DNA from: Scilla litardierei
Lineage: Eukaryota; Streptophyta; Magnoliopsida; Asparagales; Asparagaceae
Direction: 5' to 3'
Length of the DNA stretch: 64,000 nucleotides
NCBI GenBank assembly: GCA_030789695.1
Contig: CM061142.1
Coordinates: 46,007,987 to 46,071,986, forward strand
Shown: in pieces, positions 1-10,289 of the stretch
Position numbering within the stretch: the first letter of the stretch is position 1
How the letters are laid out: each line of letters starts with the position of its first letter
The notes under the pieces: model-generated
The model's input: only the letters and a program-made list of their open reading frames with translations
Database searches by the model: none
Told to the model about the DNA's origin: nothing
Position numbers and translations under genes: made by a program

Positions 1-1028
1 TGCAGAGGGACGCACCGGTCGGGGCTGTGCAGGGCGTGGCTGGCGTACTCGGGACGCGTATGTGACGGGCTCATCGGGGAAGGGAACGAAAGGTGCTGCG
101 CTCGCAAATGTGGGCCTGGCCTCAGTGTGAGGCCGGGGCACCGGCTGGTGAGAAGTGGAGGCAGCAGCAGCGAAAGAAGAATACAAAAGAGGCAACGAGG
201 CGGCCAGAGAGGTCAGTGGCACAGAAGTGTGGACAGACGCCACGACACTCTCGGAAAATACGGCAGCAGTAGAGACAGAGGGCTCTCCGCACTCAACTAT
301 GGTCGGCGGGCGCTCGGGTGGGGCAAAAGAAACAGGCTCAGCAGACAGAAGGCCAGTGGGGGTGGTGACAGCCGCTGGAGTGGTGGAGGTGGGCTCAGCT
401 AAGGTACTCCCGACACCGACAGAAGTGTGGACAGAGGTGTCAGGAGCAGCGAAAACATCAGGGATAGGCTGAGGGGCCACAGGGTCAACAGGGGCGGCAG
501 GCTCGGCAGGGGCGACAGGGTCTGCGGGGGCAGCGTGGGCAGCGTGGGCCTGCTCGGCCTCCTCGGCCTCGAGCACGTAAGCAGCGGGGATGAGAACATC
601 CATCGCAGGGAGCCAGTCAACGTGGGCTGGTGCAATCTGAGTCCGAGCTGGGCTCGGAAGAATCATGTAATCGGCACCGTAAGGGCCGTGCAACCAGACC
701 CAGTGACGCTCACCGTACGGACGAAGCATCTTCATCCGGGCCATAACATCGATCGACAAAGAAGTGGGGCCCGGTACTCGTCGCAGGTCGTCAGGGAAGT
801 CCTCGCCGGTCATAAGGGCAAGCAAGGTGATCAGGCCGCCGCAGCATATCGGTGAGCGAGCGCCCACCGATACAATGATGCGGTCCAAAAACCAAGCCGC
901 GACATCAATCACGACGGCGGGGACAAGCTCATCGCCATCCCTAGATAGAGCTCTGGGACGTGTCATCGCGTAGAGCATGTAGAGCTCTGGCGTAGACATC
1001 GTGCCCGGCTCATATCTGGCCAAAAAGG
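1..1028 (-). pseudogene. ORF2 of element A, C-terminal part (runs off window)
   Basis: The minus strand is open from base 1028 to the window edge. It continues in frame the ORF2 that begins at 4236 and is interrupted by solo LTR E. The part next to the insertion matches ORF2 of element C around TPELYMLYAM (C: IPDLFILWAM) and ICCGGLITLL (C: ICCGGIITII). After about residue 110 of this segment it becomes a low-complexity Pro/Ala/Val/Ser/Thr tail, typical of the C-terminal half of these proteins. The family resembles the uncharacterised 'putative plant transposon protein' ORF carried downstream of pol by Athila-like elements. Its biochemical role is unknown to me. The reading frame is preserved across the 5-bp target duplication. 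Family assignment is by eye. Confidence 0.75.
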
Positions 1029-1295
1029 TGTAACGACTGCTTTTCATGTATCTGGATTTAATATAATATAATATATGTTTTGGTGGATTTTCTCCTCTTG
1101 TGTGGTTTTCGTCTCCGTAGATTTCATTTTCGATCGATTCGTCGTATTTTCTCGTTTCTTCCTTAGGATTGTCGATTTCGAAGTAAGTCACTCGTGACGG
1201 ACTTCATAACGGTCGTATCTTACTATTAGATCAAGCCTAGGAGTCTTAGGAATCGATCCCGGGGCCCCGCGCTCCGTATCGGAACTTTTTGTGCT

Positions 1296-1716
1296 CATTA
1301 GCCGGTATAAGAAGGGGCACCGACCGACTAGATGACGATCCAGTCGGTCGGTAATCCTTCTTGGACCGACTAGTTAGCTTTCTAAATTTCCCAGGAGTTA
1401 CTGTTTATCGTTAGTCGGTCTAAGAACGTTGGTTGACCGACTAGGTTGCAAACTAGTCGGTCAGCAATGCTTCTTTAACCGACTAACACATCATCTTAAT
1501 TTTAGTTGAGTTACTGTTTACTCTTAGTCGGTCTAAGAACGTTCATCGACCGACTAGATGCTAAACTAGTCGGTCAGTATTTGTTCATGGACCGACTAAC
1601 TCTAAAATCCTATTTTCGTTCAGGAGTTACTGTTTGCACTTAGTCGGTCTGCGTTGGTCGACCGACCGACTAGTTGCCAAACTAGTCGGTCAGTGGTTGC
1701 TCTTTGACCGACTAAC
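1296..1716 (+). promoter_or_regulatory. AGTCGGTC/GACCGACT four-part dyad array in solo LTR E
   Basis: About 16 half-sites form four successive modules of about 110 bp. Each module reads TTAGTCGGTC, about 15 bases, GACCGACTAG, 7-8 bases, CTAGTCGGTC, about 13 bases, GACCGACTAA. The first site has decayed to TTAGCCGGTA. Modules are separated by a repeated GAGTTACTGTTT-like spacer. The array ends about 40 bp before the TATA-like box, so it lies in the U3 promoter region. Element D uses the same module. Confidence 0.85.
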
Positions 1717-1756
1717 CAGTGTTGAAACCCTAATTTCTGGGCAGCCGCCAGCCCAT

Positions 1757-1769
1757 CCTATTTAAACCC
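1757..1769 (+). promoter_or_regulatory. TATA-like box of solo LTR E
   Basis: CCTATTTAAACCC follows the dyad array directly and precedes a C-rich leader. The same CTATTTAA core is found downstream of the arrays in the LTRs of elements A and B (there on the minus strand). Confidence 0.6.
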
Positions 1770-3498
1770 AACCCAAACGATTTCATCTTCTCCAACACGA
1801 CCCAAAACCCTAAAATCTTCCCCCTTGAGCCCCCATCTTCCTCCAAGCTTCATTTCTTCATTCCAAGCCCTAAATCCATCATCCAAACCATCCATCCACT
1901 CCATCTACCTCTCATCTTCCCCAAATCTCCACCAAATCCATCAAAATCCCCAAATCCCCCAAAACCCTAGTTTCCCCAAACTTCTCCAATCTTTTCCAGA
2001 TCTAATCCTAGGGTTCCCCGGAGTGTTTCTTCCGTCTCCTCTTGGTAAGAAATCGATCCACCGTTGTTTTCTTAACCTATTTATATTTTTATGAAACCCT
2101 AATAAATTTCATGTTGTTTGTTGATTGTTCCCCCCCCCCAAAACAGCGATTTCCCCGTAGATTGGCATCCGTGTGACGAAGTAGTCGCCATCCCCGGTGC
2201 TAGGCAAGTGAAACTTGCCACTTAGGGTTTAGGCCATGTTTTAGGCCATTTGCTTGTTATAGGCGTAAAAGAGGCTAGGCGACGAAATGATACTCGCCTA
2301 GGAGCAAATTGGGGAACTAGCTTGACAACGAAGTTAGTTCCGACATTTAGCATGTTGCACAATTACCATGTCATGTTTACTTTTCATTAACGGTACGCAA
2401 ATTAATTGTCATGTCATTGCATTCTTTAAGTGTTTCTGTGATTGCGTAGCTTTGCTACAATTGCTTGTGTTCCTGGCTCGTGTTCCAGAAGCGGGCCATG
2501 TGTTGGTTGATAGCCAATGCCCGAATTGCGTGTTTCCGGCTAGGTGCACCCCTACGCCAAATGTTTAAGAATGCGAGCTCATGTGCGGGGCAACCCCAGG
2601 CTCACTAGCTGAGCTCATTGTGCGGGGACCCTGGCTCCATTACGTGTGGGTAATGGGGGTAAGAGTTAAGTGACCAATCAACTGGGAGTCTGCCCGATCA
2701 GCAACTGCAGTGGTAAGGCGTAAACTCTTGGGTTTGGGGTAGTTGTTAAGCGGCCAATCAGCGAATGTGAAACCATTCAGCTGTAAGGCGTAAACATCTA
2801 CAAACAACGTGAATAGTGAATTGATTGAGATTGATAGTAGCGTGGCTACTCTTGTCTTGTCTTGTCTTGTCCCGATGATTGTTCTCTTGTACAAATTGTC
2901 TTGCCATGTCTTAAATTGTGCACTCATGTTATAACTGCCATGTCATGCATACTAAACTGCTAGGTTGCTAGAGCCTTACTTTCAGTTTCCTTGCTCAAGT
3001 CTTTTAGACTTGCTGACATGTGCCCCTTTACTCTTTTGGGTGACACATGTTAGATCCTGAGCCCGAGTACCTTGTTGAGGACAAGGTGTTTGCCGACGCC
3101 GAGCCCGAGCTTGTGTTTGACGGGGAGTACGTGGACACTGGGGACCAGTCCTAGTGTCTTCGTTGTGTTTTACTTTTGTTAGACAGTTGTTTTGTTATCG
3201 GTGCGTAGCACCTATACTTTGTTATGTCGTTTCTTTTGTTGGCCTTGTTCTGGGCCTTTAGACTCTTTTCTTTTAGCCTAGTGGCTTTTCTGGATGTTGG
3301 ACTTATTTTCTTGTTGGACAATTTATGAGATGCGATGTTTTAAATCAGTCTCTCCTTGTGTTATTATTGTTATTCCGTTGTGGTTACAGGGACCTGCTTA
3401 TGTATTTTTGACGCTTATCGGGTTTGGGGCTTCACAGCTCCACTCTCGTGCGGACCTTTTCATGTCTCGCCTCCATTTTAGGGAAGCGGGTCGTGACA

Positions 3499-4236
3499 AA
3501 AGGTCGTCGCCATAAGGCGCTGAGCAATACGGAGGCGGGGATGGACAATGGCCGAGGCCTTGGCCCTACTATGGTCAAAGGCAGCGTGAAGACCCGTAAT
3601 CCGGGCCCAGAAGGCACCGGCGTCGAAGGAAGGTGGGTGGATATGGGTGGGGCCGTTACCGCGATCGGCTCCGGGGACAGCGGGCCACGAGAAAAATGCT
3701 CTCATCATATCGAGAGTGACCTGGCACTCCCGGTCCTTGAACCGAAACGAGCATCCCTCGTCGGTCCGGGCGATCGAACTCAGAATCTAAAGTGTCGGGC
3801 GGGTAAACGTGTCCGCCGACACCTGGAAGAAATCTCGCCAGCCCACGTTGTCGTACAACGTGAGCATCCCCTCTAGTACCCCCAGGCGTCCTAGGTCGGC
3901 AAGGTGTGCAAACCTGGAGGGTACGATCGAGCGCTGGGAGATACGCTCGAAGACGGCGCGGTGTGCGTCGTCTCGGAACGTAATCCCGAGCGGCCCGACC
4001 AGCGGAGCCGGAGGTGGTGGCTGTGGAGCGGCGGGGAGTGGCTGTGCGGGCTGTGCGGGCTGTGTGGGCGCTGCAGGCTGTGGGGGGTGTGCGGGGCCTG
4101 CAGGCTGGGCGGGGTGGATGGGGTGTGTGGGAGAAGGTGGAGGAGAGTCCTCCAACTCGTGGGAGGGGCCGGCATCATCCGACTGCTTCCGCTTGGCGGA
4201 AGCTCTCTTCGACCGCGGCCGTGTCCGGGGCGGCAT
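3499..4236 (-). pseudogene. ORF2 of element A, N-terminal part
   Basis: The frame starts with ATG at 4236 and opens with a basic, nuclear-targeting-like stretch (PPRTRPRSKRASAKRKQ), then a Pro/Ala/Gln-rich linker. The conserved domain follows (ITFRDDAHRAVFERI, SRFAHLADLG, NVGWRDFFQV). It aligns by eye with ORF2 of element C (YIFRNQEQKDFYRRL, KFAHSQSLVD, NLGWLAFLNA). An in-frame TAG at 3787-3789 interrupts it where element C has Glu. The frame then stays open to the insertion point of solo LTR E at 3499 and resumes at 1028. Two lesions, one nonsense codon and the LTR, make it a pseudogene. Function is unknown; the position after gag-pro matches the ORF2 or env-like slot of Athila elements. Confidence 0.75.
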
Positions 4237-4784
4237 ATCGGCCCCGAGCGCGCGCCGAAAAGTGTAAAAAGCGCGGTGTGTGCAAAAGAATGGAAGGAGT
4301 ATACCCAGACACGCCGCGAGTGCTAAGCAATGGAAGAGTGCGAAGACAGCGCCTCCGCGAAGCCCGAATCAGTCTGTAGAAGCTCCCCTGGGCTCCCCTA
4401 AGCTCCCAAAAACAACCTGCGCATGAAATGGAGATATCAGCATGTAATATTCAAAACGTATGGAGCATTAGGGGTATAATAGATAGATATAGAAATTGAT
4501 TGGGGTTTGGGGTTCGTTTAATACATGGATCCTCGAAAAACACACAAAAAGAGGAGAAATAGGGCGAATCAGGCGATACCGGAGGTGGTCGGAGCGGCGG
4601 CCACCGGCGGCGACTCGGGCGAGGCGCGGCGATGCTCAGCCGGCGGTGGCTGGCCGAGCGGCGGCGCGGCGGTGGTCGACCGGACGAGTGAGGGTGCGAG
4701 TGAGCGAGGGTCGGGCGAGGGGAGCTGAAGGGTCGGGCGATTTGGGAATTTTTTCGTTTCGAAAATTGTGCCTCCCCTCAGCCC

Positions 4785-4794
4785 CTTATATAAT
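4785..4794 (-). promoter_or_regulatory. Internal TATA box upstream of ORF2 (element A)
   Basis: The minus strand reads TTATATAAGG. It lies immediately downstream, in the element's sense, of a CTCGGCCGAG array and about 550 bp before the ORF2 start. The same order (array, TATA, ORF) occurs in the LTR. A separate ORF2 transcript is inferred. Confidence 0.5.
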
Positions 4795-4805
4795 AAGAGT
4801 TACGA

Positions 4806-5138
4806 CTCGGCCGAGTGACTAGGTCACTCGGCCGAGCGAGATCAATGGACATTTCCTCCCCGCTATCGCTTCGGCCAAGTGGCTTTGCCAGCCTCGGCCG
4901 AGTGGAGTAAGTCCATCCGGCCGAGTGGCTCAAGCTACTCGGTAAGACTCGCCCTAGGAGCATATCCGTTTTACTCGGCCGAGTGAAAATATATACTCAG
5001 CCGAGTAGCAGTTATACTGAAATCAAGAAAATAAACAGAGAGTTGGGTACAGCAGACTTCCCTCGTTCGTGAGCGGCTCGGCCGGACGAACTTGTGTACT
5101 CGGCCGAGTGACTAGTATACTTGGCCGAGTGAGCCTTG
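4806..5138 (-). promoter_or_regulatory. Internal CACTCGGCCGAGTG dyad array (element A)
   Basis: About ten exact or near copies of the palindrome CACTCGGCCGAGTG are spread over 330 bp between the protease end and ORF2. The LTR of the same element carries about twelve copies of the same motif, also just upstream of a TATA box. The 5139-5399 stretch beyond it holds no gene that I recognise. Confidence 0.8.
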
Positions 5139-5399
5139 TGTTCTGCTGTTTGTCTTCGTTTGGGCTCTAAACTCCGTCTTTCTTCCTCCAGTCGATTTCA
5201 TCTTACTCCTAAGCATCGAGCGTCTTCCTGGGGCGCTCCTCATCGTCTCGTTCATCCTCCTCATGATGGATTTACCTATCTCCTCTCCTGTCAAGAAAAA
5301 TAGGACCCGTTATCACAAAATTTTTGGGCGAACGACTCAAAACACTAAAAATTTCTAAAACAAAAATAAAGAAAAAGTAAAAATAAAGCAATAACCGTC

Positions 5400-5443
5400 G
5401 GGTTGCCTCCCGACAAGCGCTCGTTAAGGTCACGAGCTCGACC
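5400..5443 (-). other. Conserved post-protease tag (element A)
   Basis: In the element's sense the tag runs GTCGAGCT, GACCTTAA, GCGCTT, GGGAGGCAACCC. A near-identical order of blocks follows the protease in element C (58475-58519). In full Athila-like elements I recall this string after the polymerase region. Its place here, right after protease, suggests that pol was deleted between the two. Confidence 0.55.
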
Positions 5444-5671
5444 CTCTATGATTTTCAATTAATGCGGGATGTTTGGTGCATATGAGATGCACCCATCAAA
5501 CTTTCCGGGGAGAACGCTTGGATTCGGAAGTTGCGGTGGCGTGTTCTCCCTCGGTGGTCTCCCGTCTCGAATAGTGTTGGGGGGAGGCTCCCCCAAGCTA
5601 GCGTTTGCTCCGGTCAACGGCTTCACCGGTGACGCCGATTTTCGTAGCGGTGGAGCTTTCTTCGGAGACTT

Positions 5672-8231
5672 TTATTTCGAGAGCTTGCAGAGCTCTCGAA
5701 TCCTTGCGACATCAGCGTCGCCTTCATCATTTTCAACGGAGAGGTCGGGGGAATCATCTATCTTCTCATCTTGGCCTAAATCCGGGCCTTCATCAAAATC
5801 CTCATCGAAAAGAGCGCCAATCGAGTGGGGGATCGCCTCCTCAATCACCTCATCAAGGAGGTCCATGTAGTCAAGTTCCTCGTGGTAAGGCATGTGTTTC
5901 CTAGCCTTAGGAATGTGAAGCTCCACTTCGATGTTGCCGACATTCAAAGTTAGGGTACCTTCTCGCACGTCGACAATCACTCCGGCGGTGGCGAGGAACG
6001 GGCGTCCAAGTATCAATGAAGTATCTCCCTCCTCCTTAACGTCCATGATCACGAAGTCACATGGCAAGCATATTCCCCCCCGGGACTTGCAGCGGGATGT
6101 CTTCGGCGATCCCTACCGGCCTTGTTATTCGCCCATCGGCCAATTGTATCCGCATGTCGGTAGGTTTCAACTTCGTCCCGGTGTTTAGCCTTAGGAATAT
6201 GGAGAGAGGCATGAGGCTCACACTAGCCCCTAGATCTACCAACGCCTTTTGAAGAGGGATGCCGCCCAAGGTGCAAGGAATCCGAAAACTCCCCGGGTCT
6301 TTAAATTTGGCCGGATCCTTCTCTCTCTTGGTGAACCAAGAGCCCTCCTCGGCTAGCATAATCTTCTCCTTCCTCTTTCTCCCCGAAATCAAGTCCTTTA
6401 AGAATTTAGCATATGTGGGGATCTCCACGATGGCGTCGAGGAAGGGAATGTTGAGGCTAACTCCTCTAAGATACTCGAGAAACTTTGCTAGCCTTTTCTC
6501 CATTTTCGCTCTAACAAGCCTTTGGGGAAATGGGACCGGTGGCATGAAGCGCCTTTCCTCAATCAATTGCTCCGCTGTAGATTTCTCCTTCTCTTGTGGC
6601 TCTTTCTCCTTATCATCTTCAACTACCGGCTCAATTGGCTCCAAGCTTTCCTCCACGGGCTCCTCGGTAGGAATCATAGCGGGGGAGGTATCCTTCCCGC
6701 CTCTAGTAGTAACGGCAACTACGGCATTGATGTGGCCGGTGTTGCCCCGTGGGTTTTGCTCGGGTTGCGCCGGCAATCGTTGAGTGTTCCGATTGAGCAA
6801 CGCCAATTGCTTCGATATTTGAGCCACAACGGTATTAAGGGAGTCTTGCCCCGCCTTCAAGGTAGCATTGACCTTATTTTGCTCGACCATAAACGCCTCC
6901 ACTCTAGCTTCGAAGTCGGATCGTTGTTGGGCATGTGGAGGGTTTTGATTTTGATTCCTCCACCCTTGGTTGTATCCGGGCAGCCTATATGGTGGAACTT
7001 GTTGCTTCGGTTGGAAATTTTGTTGTGGAGGCCCCCTCGGCGGATAGTGTTGTTGTTGGGGTGGTGGTGGTCGAGCTTGTTGAGGTGGTTGTTGTGGCGG
7101 GTTCAAAGCTCCTTCATTGTTGGCGTAAGAGAATCCGGGGTGATTTCTTGTGGCCGGATTGGCCCAATATCCTTGGTTCCCCGCGACATATTGTACTTGC
7201 TCCAAGGATCCTTCTCCTTGCTCTCCTCCCACGTACATGGCTTGAGATTGGTCTTGCCAATCACACATTTGGTTCGTTGGAGCGGAGGTGGAAGGGGTTC
7301 CTTGGGGCTCCGTGATAAACTTCTCCAGTCTCTCCACTACCTTGTGGAGAGAATCAAACTTGCTTGTAAGCTCCGCTATGGCCTTCGCCTCATAGATACT
7401 AGTTGGCTTTAAGGAGGACGTAGAGTGTCCTCGCTCATCGCCCCATTGTTGGTTGTTTGAGGCCATCTCCTCAATTAGGGCCGTAGCTTCCTCGGGAGTC
7501 TTTGAGAAGAAAGCACCATTCGCCGCGGCATCAATAATTTGTTTGGTCCCCGGTTGGAGACCGTTGTAGAAGCTATGAACTAGCTCCCAATCTTCAATTC
7601 TATGATGCGGGCATTGATGCTGCAAATCCTTAAAACGCTCCCAAGCCTCATAGAGCGTCTCCTGGGGTCCTTGCTTAAAGGACATGAGAGCGCTCCGGAT
7701 CTTCACCGTCTTGGATGGCGGATAGAACTTGTCAATGAATGCACTTGCCAACTCGTCCCAAGAGGTGAAGACTCCGTCAGCCTGCGTCCTCAACCAATAG
7801 AGTGCCTTGTCCTTTAGCGTGAAGGGGAAGAGACGCAGTCTGATGGCATCGATGGAGACCCCCGGCATCTGAAATGTGGCGCACTTCGACAAGAATAACT
7901 GGATGTGGTAGTGAGGATTTTCATGGGCATTCCCATGAAATGGTTCCTGCTGCATCAGAACCACTAGTCCAGTCTTTAGCTCGAAGTTCTTGTCGGCCGC
8001 CAACTCCGGCACGGCAATGGATGAGGTCGTAGAAGAGGTCTTAGGCCGAAGCCTATCTCGAATAGAAATTATCCTCGCCATCCTTGCCGCTAATTGGTCC
8101 GCAGTTTCCGGGTTGGTCATAAACCGCCCTTCCGGATTTTGTCTCCTTTCCGCTCTAAGTCTCCGCGCGGTACGTTCGATCTCGGGATCAAATAATATAG
8201 CTTCAGGGTCCGCCGTAGATCTCGTGTACAT
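5672..8231 (-). pseudogene. gag-protease polyprotein of element A (one frameshift)
   Basis: The minus-strand frame starts at ATG 8231, about 130 bp after the PBS. Residues about 120-260 form a retrotransposon Gag domain (LRLFPFTLKDKALYWL, TSWDELASAFIDKFYPP, HSFYNGL). A Gln/Pro-rich linker and a Glu-rich segment follow. The retropepsin-like domain has the motif ALVDLGASVSLMPLS, with the active-site Asp at about residue 666; DLGAS replaces the usual D[ST]GA, as is normal in Athila-like elements. The frame ends at 6057. The rest of the protease (PCDFVIMDV, LILGRPFLATAG) continues in another frame from 6067 to 5672. The switch lies at a run of seven G's (sense), and one base less would restore a single frame of about 850 codons. 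There is no RT, RNase H or integrase. Confidence 0.9.
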
Positions 8232-8361
8232 GCACGGGGAAAACAGAGTTTCAAAGAAATGATTAGTACCGTGGAATGGTTAGGTAAAAACGAAGGAATG
8301 GAAATAATAATAATAATAATAAAAAGAAATAGCTAGGGTGGTAAGATCAAACGCAATCGCC

Positions 8362-8379
8362 TCCCCGGCAACGGCGCCA
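8362..8379 (-). other. Primer binding site of element A (tRNA-Asp type)
   Basis: The minus strand reads TGGCGCCGTTGCCGGGGA, the usual tRNA-Asp-type PBS of Athila/Tat-lineage Ty3 elements. It is six bases inside the LTR boundary and fixes the orientation of element A as minus. Confidence 0.9.
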
Positions 8380-8548
8380 AAAACTTGATCGCCCCGGGAC
8401 GTAACCCAAAAGAACGGTTGTAGTTTTACCGCAAGTGCACAGTGTAGCAGCGAGCGGGTTATCGAACACAGGGAGGACGAATGACCGTGCTTGTTCCGAT
8501 CAACCTGGCTATGTAAGAAGAGAGAAATTTGCCTTTGGCGATCCTGTC

Positions 8549-9306
8549 TAGGGCTGTTGACGAACGAGCTTGAACGAGCTTGAACAGGGAGCTTGGTTTT
8601 GTTCATGAACAAAATCCATGTTCAAGCTCTGTTCGTTTACTAACCGAGCTCTAAAAACATGTTCAAGCTTGTTCGTTAAGCTTACCGAACGAACGTAAAT
8701 GAACGTAAACGAACATTTACCGAGCTTGTTCACGAGTAGTTAATCGAACGTTCTGTTCGTTAACAAGACTTATCGAGCTTGTTCGTGAACATGTTCAGGA
8801 ACATGTTCGTGAACACAAATCAATCTTGTTCATGAACATATTTTCAAACAAACAAACGAACATCAATTTTTTAATCAGGAATAATAATATTTAAACATTA
8901 TTGCCAATGACTAAATTAATTAAATAAAAGGATTAAATATTTGCAAGACAATAATAAACAAATCCAGCATAATAGCTCCATATATACCATTACAAGCATA
9001 CATTCCAAGCATAATAAAAAATATAGTATTTGTCTAAATGTACTATTTTCGGTACATGTTCGTTCACGAACACTTAACGAGCTTGTTCATGAACATCACT
9101 TAACGAGCTTGTTCACGAACACTTAACGAGCTTGTTCATGAACATAAATGAACGAACACGGTTATGTTCAAGCTCTGTTCGTTTACTAACCGAGCTCTAA
9201 AAACTGTTCAAGCTTGTTCATTAAGCTTCCTAAACGAACGTAAACGAACATGTACCGAGCTTGTTCACGAGTAGTTCATCGAACGTTCTGTTCGTCAACA
9301 GCCCTA
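8549..9306. mobile_element. hAT-type MITE (758 bp) inside LTR of element A
   Basis: The element is bounded by a perfect 8-bp target duplication ATCCTGTC (8541-8548 and 9307-9314), diagnostic of hAT transposons. It has 17-bp terminal inverted repeats TAGGGCTGTTGACGAAC. There is no transposase, so it is non-autonomous. Most of its length is made of GAACGAGCTTGTTC-like short palindromes. A block of about 140 bp occurs twice in direct orientation (about 8609-8763 and 9165-9296). The middle (8870-9050) is AT-rich. Confidence 0.93.
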
Positions 9307-9511
9307 ATCCTGTCACAATCGTCAGACAAAGTACGGAAATATCAAATCAAATAAAGAACGTCTAGGGAATGGGGAATTCCCGCTACTCACCGTATTTCGT
9401 AAAAGCGGTTCATCGGCATCAAAATTGCTAGAATAAGATTTTGGATGAACTAGTTGCAACTGAATGTAGAACCGAGCTCACGCTCTCTCGCTGTTGCCGG
9501 TCTATAGCTAT

Positions 9512-9810
9512 CCTAGGCTCGGGTCCAATCTCTTGCAAACCCTAGCCTAGGGAAGCTAGCATTAAGATCAACATCATCGTTCAATCGCGCACCGAGCCCA
9601 ATCTCTTACAAACTCGGCCCACGACCTAGATTGGGATAGTTCCTACCCGTCCAATCTATTGCAAACGGGTATTGGCACGGAATTGGAACCGGAAACCCTA
9701 GTATCCGTCCAATCTCTTGCAAACCGATACTACGGAAATTCGATTCCAACCCAATTCGGATTTCTAGGGTTTCCTATCGAATTGGGATCCAATCACTTGC
9801 AAATCCCAAT
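9512..9810 (-). other. Five stem-loops with a constant loop in LTR A leader
   Basis: Five hairpins each have the 16-base loop TCCAATCTCTTGCAAA (plus strand; minor variants) and a different stem. H1 9512-9551: CCTAGGCTCGGG with CCCTAGCCTAGG, one mismatch. H2 9592-9617: CCGAG with CTCGG. H3 9644-9671: TACCCG with CGGGTA. H4 9699-9732: TAGTATCCG with CCGATACTA, one mismatch. H5 9781-9810: ATTGGGA with TCCCAAT. They lie 400-700 bp downstream of the LTR TATA box in sense, so they are in the predicted RNA leader. Element B has all five with different stems. Confidence 0.9.
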
Positions 9811-10200
9811 CGATGTGAATTCCTAGCCATCCGTAGTAAATTGATCCCAATCTAATCCCTAATAGCAATTCTAGCAAAATTCCTACCAATTCATCACAAT
9901 TATGAAATAGGGCTTGTAGGGTTCATCCCCACGCCCCAAGACGTGGCGACTACTCACAATTCATAGCAAGATCACAAAAATAATCAATGAAATAAGCAAT
10001 AGAATTCATCACAATATTGAGATATGCAATAAAAATAGAATTTTTAGAGAAGAGAAAAGCAAACCAATGGAGTTCTTCAATTAATCCAACAAAAATCCAA
10101 TTTTGTCTCCTCTCCAATCCCAAGAATAAAACTAAAAAGCTAATCTAAAAAGCTGCAAAAAAATCTAAGAGAGAGGCTCTCTAAACTAGGGTAAAAACAG

Positions 10201-10216
10201 GGGTTAAATAGCCCCC
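10201..10216 (-). promoter_or_regulatory. TATA box of LTR A
   Basis: The minus strand reads GGGGGCTATTTAACCC, just downstream (sense) of the CTCGGCCGAG array. The B LTR has GGGGGCTATTTAAG at the same place. Confidence 0.65.
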
Positions 10217-10289
10217 AAAATCGTCCAAAAACTGTGACCAAAATACCCCTGCGCAGCCTGTTTTCCGCAATTTTCGCTACAGGCAGCGC

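Larger units (their letters stand above)
1029..3498 (+). mobile_element. Solo LTR E (2470 bp), inserted in ORF2 of element A
   Basis: The segment begins TGTAACGAC and ends GTCGTGACA, so it has TG...CA ends with an inverted repeat. It is flanked by a perfect 5-bp duplication AAAGG (1024-1028 and 3499-3503). Removing it rejoins the ORF2 frame of element A. No PBS, gag or pol lies inside, so it is a solo LTR left by LTR-LTR recombination. The TGTAACGAC end resembles Ty3/gypsy chromovirus LTRs, but the lineage is not certain. A TATA-like box on the plus strand (1757-1769) preceded by an AGTCGGTC array gives the sense direction, opposite to element A. The C-rich tract 1780-2030 follows the promoter. 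A short (CTTGT)n run lies at 2851-2875. I see no gene in the rest. Confidence 0.9.

Noticed and set aside
155..855. Plus-strand ORFs in the first kilobase
   Set aside because: They are antisense to the open ORF2 frame that continues from 1028 to the window edge and matches ORF2 of element C.
6060..6090. Programmed ribosomal frameshift in gag-protease A
   Set aside because: Both halves of the protease domain are split inside a conserved region, and the homologous element C encodes it in one frame. A simple indel in the G run explains it better.
6522..7412. Long plus-strand ORF (296 codons) with hydrophobic stretches
   Set aside because: It is antisense to the well-supported gag domain of element A. 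Its hydrophobic composition follows from the complementary codons.
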